A stretch of DNA of 64,000 nucleotides from contig JBFWRL010000003.1 of NCBI GenBank assembly GCA_050248915.1, positions 55,207-119,206 of the forward strand. The letters are read 5' to 3'. Source of the DNA: GCA-2770975 sp050248915 (GTDB lineage Bacteria; Cyanobacteriota; Sericytochromatia; UBA7694). The translations under genes and the position numbers were made by a program. Of this stretch, positions 16,153 to 25,089 are shown one piece after another. The notes beneath the pieces were generated by a model. It had not been told where the DNA came from, ran no database searches, and saw only the letters and a program-made list of their open reading frames with translations. Within the stretch, counting starts at the first letter, position 1. The number at the start of each line of letters is the position of its first letter.

Positions 16153-17888
16153 ATCCGTTCGGGCTCCAGCGCTGGACCGCGCAAAAATCGGTGAATTTCA
16201 TGCATCTCCAGCGCGGGTTCCGTCGCCAAAATCTGCTGAAAGCCAGGATCTTGCATCAACGTGCGTGAAAACAACAATTCATGGGCCTGTGACTGGTCCA
16301 ATAATTGCATCACATGACGCAAGCCAGGCCCACTTAAACTCCATTTTTCGGCCTGGGGAGTTAAAAGCGCGCCGCCCCGGTGCAGAGCCAAATGGAGCTT
16401 GAGTTGCCAGGAAGCAGGCATGATAATGTTCCAGTTCCGCAGGTCTTTTAAGATTTTGAGTGCGGCCCGCAAGCCTGACTCAGCCCAAGGAAAGAGCAAA
16501 AGTGCCGTGTCTGGGCTGGTTTGCAGCAAAGCCCCTGCAAACTCAGCCAAACAGGGCGCCAAAAGCGCATGAAAATGCTGACTTTGACTGGGATTGCCCT
16601 CCAATAGACCCACCAAAAGAATCACCTGTTGGCCAATTTTCCAAGCATGGCGAGGACGGCATTCGGGAATGACCTCTGCCAATTCGCCACAGCTGATGGC
16701 TTGGGCCCCCGTCATGGGGCCTTGACTTTCGTAAGGGGTGTAACAGTAAAACAAAGCCCCAGGCTCAGCTTGACAGGTCAATTTGAGTTGCCCCCCAGCG
16801 GCCAATAGGGGCCATTCACGGTCTTCCAGTCGGTCTTGTGCTTTGACCTGAACTTCGGCCACCCCCCGCGCACCCACCCGTAAATGTACATGCCCTGGCA
16901 AACTGGGTGAAGCCAAGCGATACGCGCCCGGCCGATCTAAGGTGAGGGCCTGGCTTTGACCTTGCCACAGCCAAAACTGGGAAATGCGGTAGGGCTGATC
17001 TGCCGGAAAAGGGCTGTAGGCAAAAGGGGCTGTCTTGGCAGGGCTAAACCAGAGTGAGAGATGGTAATCGGGCTGCAAGTCATAGTCAAAACCGTATTTG
17101 CGGCTGCGGGTGCGCACAGGAAATTGGTCTGGGCTGATCTGAGAAAGCAAGGTCCCATCGGGTTCATGTAAACACCAGACGGGGCTAAGATGCCCCAACA
17201 GGCAGAGCTCTAACAGGGCCCTTAAAATCTGTTCTCGGGGCAAAGCTGTGACTTTTTCCAGGGCGCGGGGATGTAAACCCTGGCGATAGAGGGCCGCCGA
17301 GGAGAGCCCCTGATGAAATTTTTCGAGCACATGCTGCAAACTGGGGGCACTGTAAAGGGCAGAAAAAGAAACTGCTACCGGCTGATTGACTGGGTTTTGG
17401 GGAGATTTGATAGCGGCGACCAACGCCATTAAATAGGCTTTCAGGGGGGGCAAGAGCTTGGACTGGGCAGGGGGAGAGAGAACCAGATGAAGGGCAATCT
17501 TCAATTGTGTCTGGCTTTCGTTCCCTTCAAATTCAAAGTCCCAGCAGATATATGCCAGAGTTGAAGTTTGCCCGATCCGCTCCAATTGAAAGTTTTGCCC
17601 GTATTTCCAGACGAGGGGAGACTCCCAAAATGTCAGGGGCAGTGAAAAGAGCATACTTTTCACTTCGGTCCAGCCCAAAGGGTGGCCATGAAACACATAG
17701 GTTTCTTCGGGCAACCCCATGCTGTGGTGCAATTCTGGCAGTCGAAAACACCGCTGCCAGGCTTCAGCGAGGGGCAGATCGAGGTCGAGCTTCGCTCTCA
17801 GGGGTTTGGCCTGTTTGCGCAATGTATCTAATTGGGTGCGGTTCGGGGTCGTTGTCATGCCAATTTGGGCTTCTTGTGCTTTTTTCAT
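16128..17888 (-). CDS. DUF5939-like protein with degenerate class III nucleotide-cyclase domain
   Basis: A 586-residue protein. The N-terminal ~200 residues (GHPLGWTEVKSML, ICWDFEFEG) resemble the DUF5939 region that precedes some class III cyclases. The C-terminal ~170 residues follow the cyclase outline: a hydrophobic strand, an Ala-rich helix after LLLFPWAESG, then LHLALHRGGAL and LSGPGLRHVMQLL, matching the usual positions of IG-x-x-x-G and G-x-x-V-N-x-A-x-R-L. The first metal-binding Asp appears replaced (VGLLEG), so cyclase activity is doubtful and it may be a pseudo-enzyme or sensor. The start could be ATG 17888 or ATG 17858. It is divergent from a TPR gene, and its 3' end overlaps the rightward operon by 25 bp. 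Confidence 0.5.
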   Translation of the reverse strand: MKKAQEAQIGMTTTPNRTQLDTLRKQAKPLRAKLDLDLPLAEAWQRCFRLPELHHSMGLPEETYVFHGHPLGWTEVKSMLFSLPLTFWESPLVWKYGQNFQLERIGQTSTLAYICWDFEFEGNESQTQLKIALHLVLSPPAQSKLLPPLKAYLMALVAAIKSPQNPVNQPVAVSFSALYSAPSLQHVLEKFHQGLSSAALYRQGLHPRALEKVTALPREQILRALLELCLLGHLSPVWCLHEPDGTLLSQISPDQFPVRTRSRKYGFDYDLQPDYHLSLWFSPAKTAPFAYSPFPADQPYRISQFWLWQGQSQALTLDRPGAYRLASPSLPGHVHLRVGARGVAEVQVKAQDRLEDREWPLLAAGGQLKLTCQAEPGALFYCYTPYESQGPMTGAQAISCGELAEVIPECRPRHAWKIGQQVILLVGLLEGNPSQSQHFHALLAPCLAEFAGALLQTSPDTALLLFPWAESGLRAALKILKDLRNWNIIMPASWQLKLHLALHRGGALLTPQAEKWSLSGPGLRHVMQLLDQSQAHELLFSRTLMQDPGFQQILATEPALEMHEIHRFLRGPALEPERIYRLALAH

Positions 17889-17961
17889 CTCACGGGAGTG
17901 TGCTATTCTATTCTACATTCTACGGGAAAAACTTCCTGAAAAGTCCCAGACGGGTATTGCT

Positions 17962-19050
17962 TTGAATCAACCTTCCACCCCTTTGTCTTTTTCCCTGGAA
18001 ACCCTGCCCGAAGCGTGGAGCAGTCAGCAGGCTGAACTGCGTGTGGCCTGGGAACGGCTCGCAGAAATGGCCCCCGCGTGCCCGGCCTATTGGCAAAGCC
18101 AATTGCAAGCTTGCCTTGCCAGCCAAAGAGCGACCTTGGTAGCAGCTTATGTCCAAAGTTGGCAAACCCAAGTGCAAGCGTTGCTTAAATTGGGATTGCA
18201 AGAAATTATCTTCAACTCGTTGGCGGGCATTCAGGGCGCATTGGCAGATTTGTTGGTCATTCAAGCGGCCCTGTTACAACATAAACTCAACTTTGAAAGC
18301 CTTTATCTTGGACTGCCTGGCCCAGAATCCATTGAACCCAGTCAGATTTTAAAAAAATTTTGGCAAAACCAAGCCCGCTTGTCTGACAGCTTAAAAATGA
18401 ACAATGAAACCGCGTTTAAAATGGCTCTTCAGGCCGAGTTGAATTGGCGCACTGAATTGATGATGATGCCTGGTTTTGCGTGGGTTGAAACAGCCTCTCT
18501 GTCTCAATTATCGCAAATCAGTTGTGATACCCTGGGGTATTATTTTTTATTGCGCGGCCTGTTGACCCAGCGCCAACGCCGTCTCGAGTCGGGGCAAACT
18601 GGGTTGATGGATTTAAAAGAATTGCGCAAGGCCCATCGGGCCCTCAGCGAGCCTGTTTCCCAGCCCACCTATTCTCCCCCTGAACACGCCTGGAAACTCA
18701 GTTTAACGCCCAAAAGTGAGGGCTTTGAAATTCACAATCAATGGGGACTGCCCCTCTCTCAGCTCAATCGGGGCTATCTCGATTATCTCAAAACGGGCTT
18801 TTACTGGCTCGAGCATTGTGCCGAACAAGAATTTTCCCAACCAGGCCAATTGCTTCAGGCCGCAGAGTCTTTTTACAAAGCGCTCTCCGTCAATGCTTAC
18901 AGTTACGAAGCCCATTGGGCCCTGGCCTGTATTTGTTTTTTGATGGGATTATCAGAACAGGCCCTGGCCTTTTTGGAAAAAGCCGTTCAACAGACCCGAG
19001 ATCCGGGCCTGCGCGGTTTACAAGAAGTGTTGGATTTACACGCTCAATAG
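17962..19050 (+). CDS. TPR-containing helical protein (start uncertain)
   Basis: A helical protein of about 362 residues. The C-terminal ~65 residues form recognisable TPR units (AAESFYKALSVNAYSYEAHWALACICFLMG, then QALAFLEKAVQQ). The N-terminal part is Gln/Leu/Ala-rich helix with no known domain. No ATG exists in this frame between the divergent gene and the first conserved-looking residues; TTG 17962 is the best start I see, so the first residues are uncertain. It is convergent with the methyltransferase gene, with a 7-bp overlap of stops. Function unknown. Confidence 0.55.
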   Translation: MNQPSTPLSFSLETLPEAWSSQQAELRVAWERLAEMAPACPAYWQSQLQACLASQRATLVAAYVQSWQTQVQALLKLGLQEIIFNSLAGIQGALADLLVIQAALLQHKLNFESLYLGLPGPESIEPSQILKKFWQNQARLSDSLKMNNETAFKMALQAELNWRTELMMMPGFAWVETASLSQLSQISCDTLGYYFLLRGLLTQRQRRLESGQTGLMDLKELRKAHRALSEPVSQPTYSPPEHAWKLSLTPKSEGFEIHNQWGLPLSQLNRGYLDYLKTGFYWLEHCAEQEFSQPGQLLQAAESFYKALSVNAYSYEAHWALACICFLMGLSEQALAFLEKAVQQTRDPGLRGLQEVLDLHAQ

Positions 19051-20177
19051 CCAAAATGCCAGAGGGGCAACACGGCTTTGAGCCTTGCCAGAATGCCTTC
19101 TGCCTGAACGGGGGGAAAGGGCAAAAACAAAGCCCCAGGTGACAAACCCTTGAGCTGCTCCAGGCCCAACACTTCCTTTTGTCGAAACAGCCCGGTCTGT
19201 CCCGTCCGGGCTTCGTCCAGATAATAATCAGGGGGATTCTGCAGCAATCCCGTCACATAACCCGCAGCAATGGCCGTGCCCAAGACCACGCGCGGGCCAC
19301 TAGGGTTCTTGGCCTGAGCTTCCCAGGTTTTGATACGCTTTTGCAGATCAGCGAGTTCTGCCAGGGCTTTCTCCAGCTCGGGGCCCCGCTGGGGTTTGAG
19401 TGGCAAAGCCGGACTGGGGCTGATGCGGCAGAGTGCGGTCAACTCCTTGGGCAAAAAACGGCCCAACAGGACGACCTCCAGACCCGCACACATCAGCAGG
19501 GCCAAAAGGGTCTGTTGATTAAAATGCCAGAGATGATCAAAAATAGTCAGGTCAAATGCCGTTTGGCTGTAATCAGGGACTTGAATCAATAGATAGCCGC
19601 CGGGTTTGAGCAGGCGGGGCAAAGCCCGCAAATACGCCAGGGGATCGGGCAGATGTTCAAGCACATGGATCAAACTGAGCAAATCATATTGGCCGGGAAT
19701 GGCTTCCAGTGGGCCAGAAAAGAACTGCTCGGCAGGAATATGCTTTTCTCTCAGGGCAGAGGGCCGGGGCCAAGGCTCATAACCACAACCCAACCAAGCG
19801 GGATACAGGGCCCTTAATTCTTGCGTAAAAAAGCCGTGGTTGCAGCCCAGGTCCAAACTGCTGCCAATCCTGGGCAAAGCCACCATTTGGCTAAGCAGGT
19901 GCAGCAATTGACGCGAGCGCGGCACTGGCTGGGTAAACAAGGCCGAAAACAGACAGGGTTCGCTGCCCATTTGGGCTTCATCGAGATCATAGCGATCGTA
20001 ATAATCGTTGGGCAAAATGACCTGGCTTTGCACCAGACCACAGCGCAGACATTCATTCAGGGTTTTGTTGCCCTCAAAGGGGTGGCAATCGGATCTCACG
20101 AGTTTGTCACTGGGCAGATGTGTGGCCAAAAGTTCGGAGTCGAGACACAGAGGGCAATGCGGTTTGGAGTGATTCAT
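19044..20177 (-). CDS. SAM-dependent methyltransferase, sugar C-methyltransferase-like
   Basis: A 377-residue protein with three parts. The N-terminal zinc-binding region has CPLC and CLRCG; the central Rossmann methyltransferase has motif I LDLGCNHGFF and the post-I acidic motif; the C-terminal ~110 residues include VVLGTAIAAGYVTGLL. This tripartite layout is typical of NDP-sugar C-methyltransferases of the TylC3 type, although N- or O-methylation cannot be excluded. Its start overlaps the RmlD-like gene by four bases (ATGA). It is the last gene of the five-gene leftward operon, and its stop overlaps the convergent TPR gene by 7 bp. Confidence 0.7.
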   Translation of the reverse strand: MNHSKPHCPLCLDSELLATHLPSDKLVRSDCHPFEGNKTLNECLRCGLVQSQVILPNDYYDRYDLDEAQMGSEPCLFSALFTQPVPRSRQLLHLLSQMVALPRIGSSLDLGCNHGFFTQELRALYPAWLGCGYEPWPRPSALREKHIPAEQFFSGPLEAIPGQYDLLSLIHVLEHLPDPLAYLRALPRLLKPGGYLLIQVPDYSQTAFDLTIFDHLWHFNQQTLLALLMCAGLEVVLLGRFLPKELTALCRISPSPALPLKPQRGPELEKALAELADLQKRIKTWEAQAKNPSGPRVVLGTAIAAGYVTGLLQNPPDYYLDEARTGQTGLFRQKEVLGLEQLKGLSPGALFLPFPPVQAEGILARLKAVLPLWHFGY

Positions 20178-21139
20178 TGTTGAAAACCCGCTCTGTGTAA
20201 GTCCGCAAATTTTTGGCAGGCCGCAGACAGATCCACAGGCCGCCAGTCGGGCAAAAACCGCTGCAACTTGTCTATGGCCAAGCGGGTGTCACACGGGCGC
20301 AAAAAGGGCTCTGAGAGGTCTTTCAACCCTATCTTTTGAATCAGCCCAGTGTCTACCCCCAAACACTGGGCCAAACCCTGGGCCAGTTCAAAGCGATTGA
20401 GTCCCTCTGGCCCCCCCAGATTGTAGACACCACGGGCATTTCGCCTCAACAACTCAGCAATGGCCTGCAAGGCATCAGAAAGCAAAAGGGGGTTAAAGAT
20501 CTGATCCGCTGCCGCTCGTATCGATCGGCCCGCTTGCCAGGCTGTGGCCATTTCACCGAGCAAGCTGCCCGTTGAAAGCTGCAGGTCATAGAGTTTGGTT
20601 AGGCGCAACAGGAGGTAATCAGATTCAGCCCAGTGCTGTGTGAGAGCGGATTCCAGGGCAGATTTTTGTTGGCCATAAGGATTGCGCGGGGCCAACACCG
20701 CCCCCTCATCATAAGGAGCGTGATCCCCCCCAAAGACATAGTCTGAGCTAAACAAAACAGGAACAATTCCCCTGGCAGAAAGCGACTCAGCCAAAGCCAG
20801 GGGGCCCGCTTGATTGATCTGAGCAGTGTTCTCGGGAGCCTCAAAACACTCCCGCAAGCTGGGTTTGGCGCCACAGATCAGAGCAAATTGCACCTGAGAC
20901 AAAATCGGCTCAAAAGGGGCCAAATCCGGTTTGGCCAAATCGAGGAAATGGGGCAAAGCTGGATGGTTGTGCTGACTCTGCCAAACTTGCCAACCCCCCG
21001 CTGCGGGCCCTGTCGGGGACATAAAATGAGCCAAAAGGGCCCGGCCCAAATAGCCGGAGCCGCCCAAAATCAAGAGACCAGGCTGCACACTGGGCAACGC
21101 TGAAGGCGGTGCTGGGAACAGAGGAGAATGGTTGATCAC
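20174..21139 (-). CDS. dTDP-4-dehydrorhamnose reductase (RmlD)-like protein
   Basis: A 321-residue extended short-chain dehydrogenase. The nucleotide-binding loop is GGSGYLG, the SSDYVF segment precedes the catalytic pair YGQQK (Tyr-x3-Lys), and the C-terminal half has the substrate-binding NLGGPEGLNRFEL. This fits NDP-sugar reductases/epimerases of the RmlD type. The N-terminus carries an unusual Pro-rich extension of ~20 residues before the first beta strand. It lies 14 bp after the zinc ADH gene and overlaps the following methyltransferase gene by ATGA. It probably reduces or isomerises an NDP-keto-sugar in the same pathway. Confidence 0.75.
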   Translation of the reverse strand: MINHSPLFPAPPSALPSVQPGLLILGGSGYLGRALLAHFMSPTGPAAGGWQVWQSQHNHPALPHFLDLAKPDLAPFEPILSQVQFALICGAKPSLRECFEAPENTAQINQAGPLALAESLSARGIVPVLFSSDYVFGGDHAPYDEGAVLAPRNPYGQQKSALESALTQHWAESDYLLLRLTKLYDLQLSTGSLLGEMATAWQAGRSIRAAADQIFNPLLLSDALQAIAELLRRNARGVYNLGGPEGLNRFELAQGLAQCLGVDTGLIQKIGLKDLSEPFLRPCDTRLAIDKLQRFLPDWRPVDLSAACQKFADLHRAGFQQ

Positions 21140-21153
21140 TTGAGACTTATCAC

Positions 21154-22206
21154 TTAAGGCGCATCCATACGCAAAACACAGCGGCCAATTTGCTCACCCT
21201 GGCGTAGGCGATCAATCGCCCGGTTGATCTCTGCAAATGGCAGTATCTCAGTCACCAAGGGAGCCAGGTCCATTTTTCCTGCCGCGATCAGCGCCAGACA
21301 GGTGGGGATATCTTTGTCAGGCTGGGCATCCCCCCCATGGGAGCCCGTCAAAACTTTGCCAAAGTGCAAAGGCAGGGTATAAAGCGAAGCCTGAGCGCCT
21401 GCGCGGGGTACCCCCACCAAAACCACCCGGCCCTGGGGTTTGCTTAAGCGATAGGCATATTCAATCATGGCAGGCAGGCCCGTGTTTTCAATCACCACAT
21501 CGGCCCCATGGGGCAAAGTTTGCGCCAATTCGGTCTGCCATTCGGGGTTTTGCACACTGAAAGTATAATCAGCCCCCATTTGTTTGGCCAAGGCCAATTT
21601 CCCGGGTTGAACATCCACGCCCACAATCGGGTGGCCGGTGGTCAATTTGGCCGCCTGAATCATGTTCAAACCCACCCCACCGGCCCCGAGGATCACCACC
21701 GACTCTCCAATCTTGAGCTGGGCATCATTTTGGATGACTCCCAAACCGGTGGTCACGGCACAGCCAAAAAGCGGAGCCAATTCTAGGGGGAAAGTCTCAG
21801 GCAGCGGGGTCAGACGGTTTTCAGCCACCACGGCATATTGGTTAAAGGTCGTGACCCACCCCGCATTGAGTTTTTGGCCACGCCAGCGATAAACCGGCGG
21901 TGGGGCGGGCAGACCTTGTCCCTCGCGCCAGTGCAAGACAACCCGCATACCCACTTGAATGCCTGTGACCCCTGGCCCGGTTTCCAGCACTGTGCCCACC
22001 CCCTCATGGCCCAGCAAATGGGGCAAAAATTTGTCGGGGCCTTTGACGGCATCAATCTCACCGATTTGAGAACCACAAATGCCCGAATAATGGACCTTTA
22101 CAAGCACCTGCCCAACAGCGAGTGCTTCTGGCAGTTCCACTTCGTCCAAAATCAAGGGCTTGCCGGTTTCGGCCAGGATGGCAGCTTGCATCGTTTTGAT
22201 CAACAT
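21154..22206 (-). CDS. Zinc-type alcohol dehydrogenase lacking the structural zinc lobe
   Basis: A 350-residue medium-chain dehydrogenase. Catalytic-zinc features are present: a Cys in GICGSQ and GHEGVG. The nucleotide-binding fold has VVILGAGGVGLN. The region that normally carries four structural-zinc cysteines instead reads LPAPPPVYRWRG with no cysteine, so the structural zinc is absent. The substrate is probably a sugar or polyol, inferred from its neighbours. It lies 12 bp downstream of a methyltransferase gene and 14 bp upstream of the RmlD-like gene, in a tight operon. Confidence 0.85.
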   Translation of the reverse strand: MLIKTMQAAILAETGKPLILDEVELPEALAVGQVLVKVHYSGICGSQIGEIDAVKGPDKFLPHLLGHEGVGTVLETGPGVTGIQVGMRVVLHWREGQGLPAPPPVYRWRGQKLNAGWVTTFNQYAVVAENRLTPLPETFPLELAPLFGCAVTTGLGVIQNDAQLKIGESVVILGAGGVGLNMIQAAKLTTGHPIVGVDVQPGKLALAKQMGADYTFSVQNPEWQTELAQTLPHGADVVIENTGLPAMIEYAYRLSKPQGRVVLVGVPRAGAQASLYTLPLHFGKVLTGSHGGDAQPDKDIPTCLALIAAGKMDLAPLVTEILPFAEINRAIDRLRQGEQIGRCVLRMDAP

Positions 22207-22218
22207 CTTGGCAGACCC

Positions 22219-22878
22219 CTATTCAAAATAAATAAACGAATGATCCCCTGTATAACCGGTTTGGTCAAACCACCATTGCCAGCTTTCGGGGGAATAAAAC
22301 GATTCACAGGTCAATTGCCAATAGAGCAAATTGGCTTTCTCAGCTTCATTGCGCCACGATTCCACCACCAAATAATGATTCTTGCCCACCCTTTGCATTT
22401 CGCGCAGGGCCAAATCCAAGTCATAACAGGGCAGGTTGTGTAAGGCATTGAGCGAGATCACCAGATCAAAGGCCTGGTCTGCAAAGGGCAGTGAGGTGGC
22501 AGATGCCTTTTGCAAAAAGGGTTTGACCTCTTCTTTGGCATGGGCCAAAGCGTATTCCGAAATATCCACACCGACCACGTTGATGCCCGGCACAGCTTGG
22601 GTCAAATCGTAAAGTAAAAAAGCTTTGCCACAGCCAATATCCAGAACTTTGTCTCCCGCTTTGAGGCCATAATGATCGCGCAAACCGTCGGCCACCAGGC
22701 GCCAACGCCCATCGTAGTGATAGCCGCCATAGCCCAGATGGCGTTCACCATCCCAATAGTCAAAGTCGAAAAGTTTGGCCCGTTGTGCCGCCTCGGCTTT
22801 GGGAAAGCCATTGACCCGGCCCAAATAATCCCGTTGGGTGGCTTTGTGTAAAGGTGAGAGAAAATCCAAATAGGCCAC
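22219..22878 (-). CDS. Class I SAM-dependent methyltransferase
   Basis: A 219-residue protein. An N-terminal aromatic segment (FDYWDGERHLGYGGYHYDGRW) precedes motif I VLDIGCGKAFLL, then VVGVDISEYAL and SATSLPFADQAFD. This layout resembles methyltransferases found in polysaccharide and NDP-sugar clusters. GTG 22878 is chosen because AGGGG lies just upstream; the in-frame ATG 22920 would overlap the preceding kinase gene. The gap to that kinase gene is then 11 bp. It probably methylates an intermediate of the same pathway. Confidence 0.75.
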   Translation of the reverse strand: MAYLDFLSPLHKATQRDYLGRVNGFPKAEAAQRAKLFDFDYWDGERHLGYGGYHYDGRWRLVADGLRDHYGLKAGDKVLDIGCGKAFLLYDLTQAVPGINVVGVDISEYALAHAKEEVKPFLQKASATSLPFADQAFDLVISLNALHNLPCYDLDLALREMQRVGKNHYLVVESWRNEAEKANLLYWQLTCESFYSPESWQWWFDQTGYTGDHSFIYFE

Positions 22879-22889
22879 TGTGATACCCC

Positions 22890-23921
22890 TTAAACAGGCT
22901 CGAAAGCCAAATGTTGCCACTGGCGCGTACGTGCCAAGGCTGCACGGATGCGGGCGATTTGGCGCTTTTGCGAGGCCGCAGAAAGACCCCCAGCAAAGTC
23001 GCGTCGCCGCACGGCTGAAGGACTAAAAAGCCCCATCAGGATACAGCACCATTTGAGTTGGTGTAAAGGCAATAATTGCCTGAAAAGTCGACGTTCTTCG
23101 GGGTGAGCCCCCAGTTCTTGCAACAGGGCCTCGATTTCAGACAAGGCGGCCACAGGCAATGGCACCCCCACCGAGGTCAAAAAATCTGCCAGGGTTTTTA
23201 AGCGGTGATCGATCCCTGCGTATTCAAAATCCACAAAAGCCAATTGCCCTTCCGAACTGAGCAAGGCATTGTGAAATCCCACATCGGAGGGTGAGAGCCA
23301 AATAGAGGCCTTTTCAAAAAGGTGGGTCGGGTGGGGCCAATCCTGCGCATCTTTTTCGATTTTTTGCCAAAGTGGCAGCAATTCATGGGCAAACAATTCA
23401 GCCACCTCTGGCTCAAAAAAGGACTCAGTCTTGAATGCACTCACGCGTTTTGCCAGAGATTGTAGATGGGCTTCCAGTGAAAAGCAACTATCGGAAGCCG
23501 GGGCAAAGGCCTGAAGATCTTGTCCCGGAGGATTAAGATCCATTAAAAACTTCAGGTATTGCTGAATATGGACAGATTGAAGCATTTCTGGGGTTATTGC
23601 CTGACCGGGTAGCCAACTTAACAGGGCCAGATGGGCATTTTGATTATAGCCCAAAGGCTTGGGCACTGATTTCAGACCGAGCTTTTCAGCATGGCTTAAA
23701 AAATGCCATTCGGTTTGCAAGCGGGGGCGGGCATCGGGGCAATAGGCCTTGAGAATCACAGGCCCCATCTGGGTTTGCAACTGCCAGAGCCGGTTATTGC
23801 GCCCCCCTCTGAGTGCAGTCAAATGCCCTGTTTGATTCTCTGGCGAAATGGCCAATTCCAGTCCGAGAGAGTGCAACAAAGGGACCATTTCTGCAGGGGG
23901 TGCAAGGGGAATTTCTGACAT
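22890..23921 (-). CDS. Aminoglycoside-phosphotransferase-fold kinase (sugar/choline kinase-like)
   Basis: A 343-residue kinase-like protein. The N-lobe has LRGGRNNRLWQL and the lysine in VILKAY. The catalytic loop is PSDVGFHNALL, a variant in which the first His of the usual H-x-D-x4-N is replaced but Asp and Asn remain. FVDFEYAG supplies the metal-binding Asp. This variant loop occurs in kinases of sugar or lipopolysaccharide clusters. The start at ATG 23921 has AAAGAGAA upstream and a promoter about 30 bp further. It is the first gene of the five-gene leftward operon. It likely phosphorylates a sugar or small alcohol. Confidence 0.65.
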   Translation of the reverse strand: MSEIPLAPPAEMVPLLHSLGLELAISPENQTGHLTALRGGRNNRLWQLQTQMGPVILKAYCPDARPRLQTEWHFLSHAEKLGLKSVPKPLGYNQNAHLALLSWLPGQAITPEMLQSVHIQQYLKFLMDLNPPGQDLQAFAPASDSCFSLEAHLQSLAKRVSAFKTESFFEPEVAELFAHELLPLWQKIEKDAQDWPHPTHLFEKASIWLSPSDVGFHNALLSSEGQLAFVDFEYAGIDHRLKTLADFLTSVGVPLPVAALSEIEALLQELGAHPEERRLFRQLLPLHQLKWCCILMGLFSPSAVRRRDFAGGLSAASQKRQIARIRAALARTRQWQHLAFEPV

Positions 23922-23950
23922 GATTCTCTTTCAAAAAAAGGCTTAGCTGA

Positions 23951-23980
23951 AGTATAACCTGTCAGGTGAAAATCAGTTAA
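23951..23980 (-). promoter_or_regulatory. Promoter of the five-gene leftward operon
   Basis: On the minus strand, TTAACT (23980-23975) and TATACT (23956-23951) are separated by 18 bp, and ATG 23921 lies about 24 bp beyond the predicted start site. The -35 overlaps the ribosome-binding region of the divergent kinase gene. Confidence 0.55.
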
Positions 23981-23989
23981 ACTGCAGGC

Positions 23990-24985
23990 ATGTTGATCAA
24001 TTTTGACCATTATTTTCAGGCGCCCCAGGAACGCCGTCTGCTCAGTCGCTCAGAAATCCAGGCTTTGGTTTTGCATTTGTTGCGGGGCCAAGAGATCAGT
24101 GATGTGGAGGCGCTTTCGGGGGGCTATCGCAACCAAAATTACCGACTGACCTTTTTCAATAAAACCCCGGCCAAAGACATTGCTGAGGCGGTTTTGCGGG
24201 TCTCAGCAGATCTGAACGCTGCCGCCAAAGAAGTCACCCTCTTGCATCGGCTTACGGGAATTCTTCCCGTACCCCGGGTTTTGGCCTCTCGCCAGACTGC
24301 GGCCCACGCCTTTGCCCTGCATGAATATGTGCCTGGGGTCTTGGCCTCGGAATTACCAGAAACCCTCTCTGATTCCGCCCTGACCGCTGTTGGGGCCGCG
24401 ATCGGTGTCACCTTGGCCCAGATTCACCAAATTGAATTGCCGGGCTGCGGTTTTCTCGATGCCCAACTCCACATACCCGATCCCATGCCCGCTTTGGGAG
24501 ATGCTTGGCTGGCTTACATGCGCGAAGTCTTACATGGCAAACGGGCAGAAGAACGCCTGGGACGTGACCTCTGCAAACAGCTTTTGCGTCTGCTGACCCA
24601 AAACGAAGCACTTTTGCGAGATTTAACCCCCAGCAATCGCCTCGTACACTCAGATTTTAACCTCAAAAATTTGTTGCTGGCCGAAGACGAGGGCTATTGG
24701 CAAGTCAAAGCGGTGCTTGACTGGGAGTTTGCCCATGCAGGTTCACCGTTGGTCGATCTGGGTAATTTTTTTCGCTTCGAAAAAGACCTGCCACGGGCCC
24801 TCTTTGAGGGCTTTTTGCAGACCTATCAGGCCGAGGCCGGCCCTCTGCCAGTTCAATGGCGGGAGCAGGCCCGACTCCTGGATTTGGCGGCGATCTGTAA
24901 TTTTTTGGATGCCCCAGAAAGCAAGCCGATCACCTTGCAAACAGTCAGGCGAATCGTGGACGAGACTTTGGCCAGCTTTGCCTGA
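23990..24985 (+). CDS. APH-family phosphotransferase
   Basis: A 331-residue kinase of the aminoglycoside phosphotransferase/choline kinase fold. The N-lobe glycine-rich segment is LSGGYRNQNYRL. The catalytic loop LVHSDFNLKNLLL has the full H-x-D-x4-N pattern, and VLDWEFAHAGSPLVDLGNF gives the metal-binding Asp and the APH signature. It probably phosphorylates a hydroxyl of a small molecule; antibiotic resistance is not implied. It lies 68 bp from the divergent kinase 23921, so the two kinases share an intergenic region. It is monocistronic as far as can be seen. Confidence 0.75.
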   Translation: MLINFDHYFQAPQERRLLSRSEIQALVLHLLRGQEISDVEALSGGYRNQNYRLTFFNKTPAKDIAEAVLRVSADLNAAAKEVTLLHRLTGILPVPRVLASRQTAAHAFALHEYVPGVLASELPETLSDSALTAVGAAIGVTLAQIHQIELPGCGFLDAQLHIPDPMPALGDAWLAYMREVLHGKRAEERLGRDLCKQLLRLLTQNEALLRDLTPSNRLVHSDFNLKNLLLAEDEGYWQVKAVLDWEFAHAGSPLVDLGNFFRFEKDLPRALFEGFLQTYQAEAGPLPVQWREQARLLDLAAICNFLDAPESKPITLQTVRRIVDETLASFA

Positions 24986-25089
24986 ATTTAACCCCGTAAC
25001 AAGCCGCACTTGGACATTTTTGCTTCAGAATCATTTGATTTGGGGTATAAGTAGAGAGAGGGGTTGGGTTGAGCCCGTGAGTGTGGGTA

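Noticed and set aside
17719..17961. Long N-terminal extension of the TPR gene at 17962
   Set aside because: It would overlap a real gene on the other strand for more than 150 bp and encodes a Cys/Arg-rich sequence unlike the rest of the protein.
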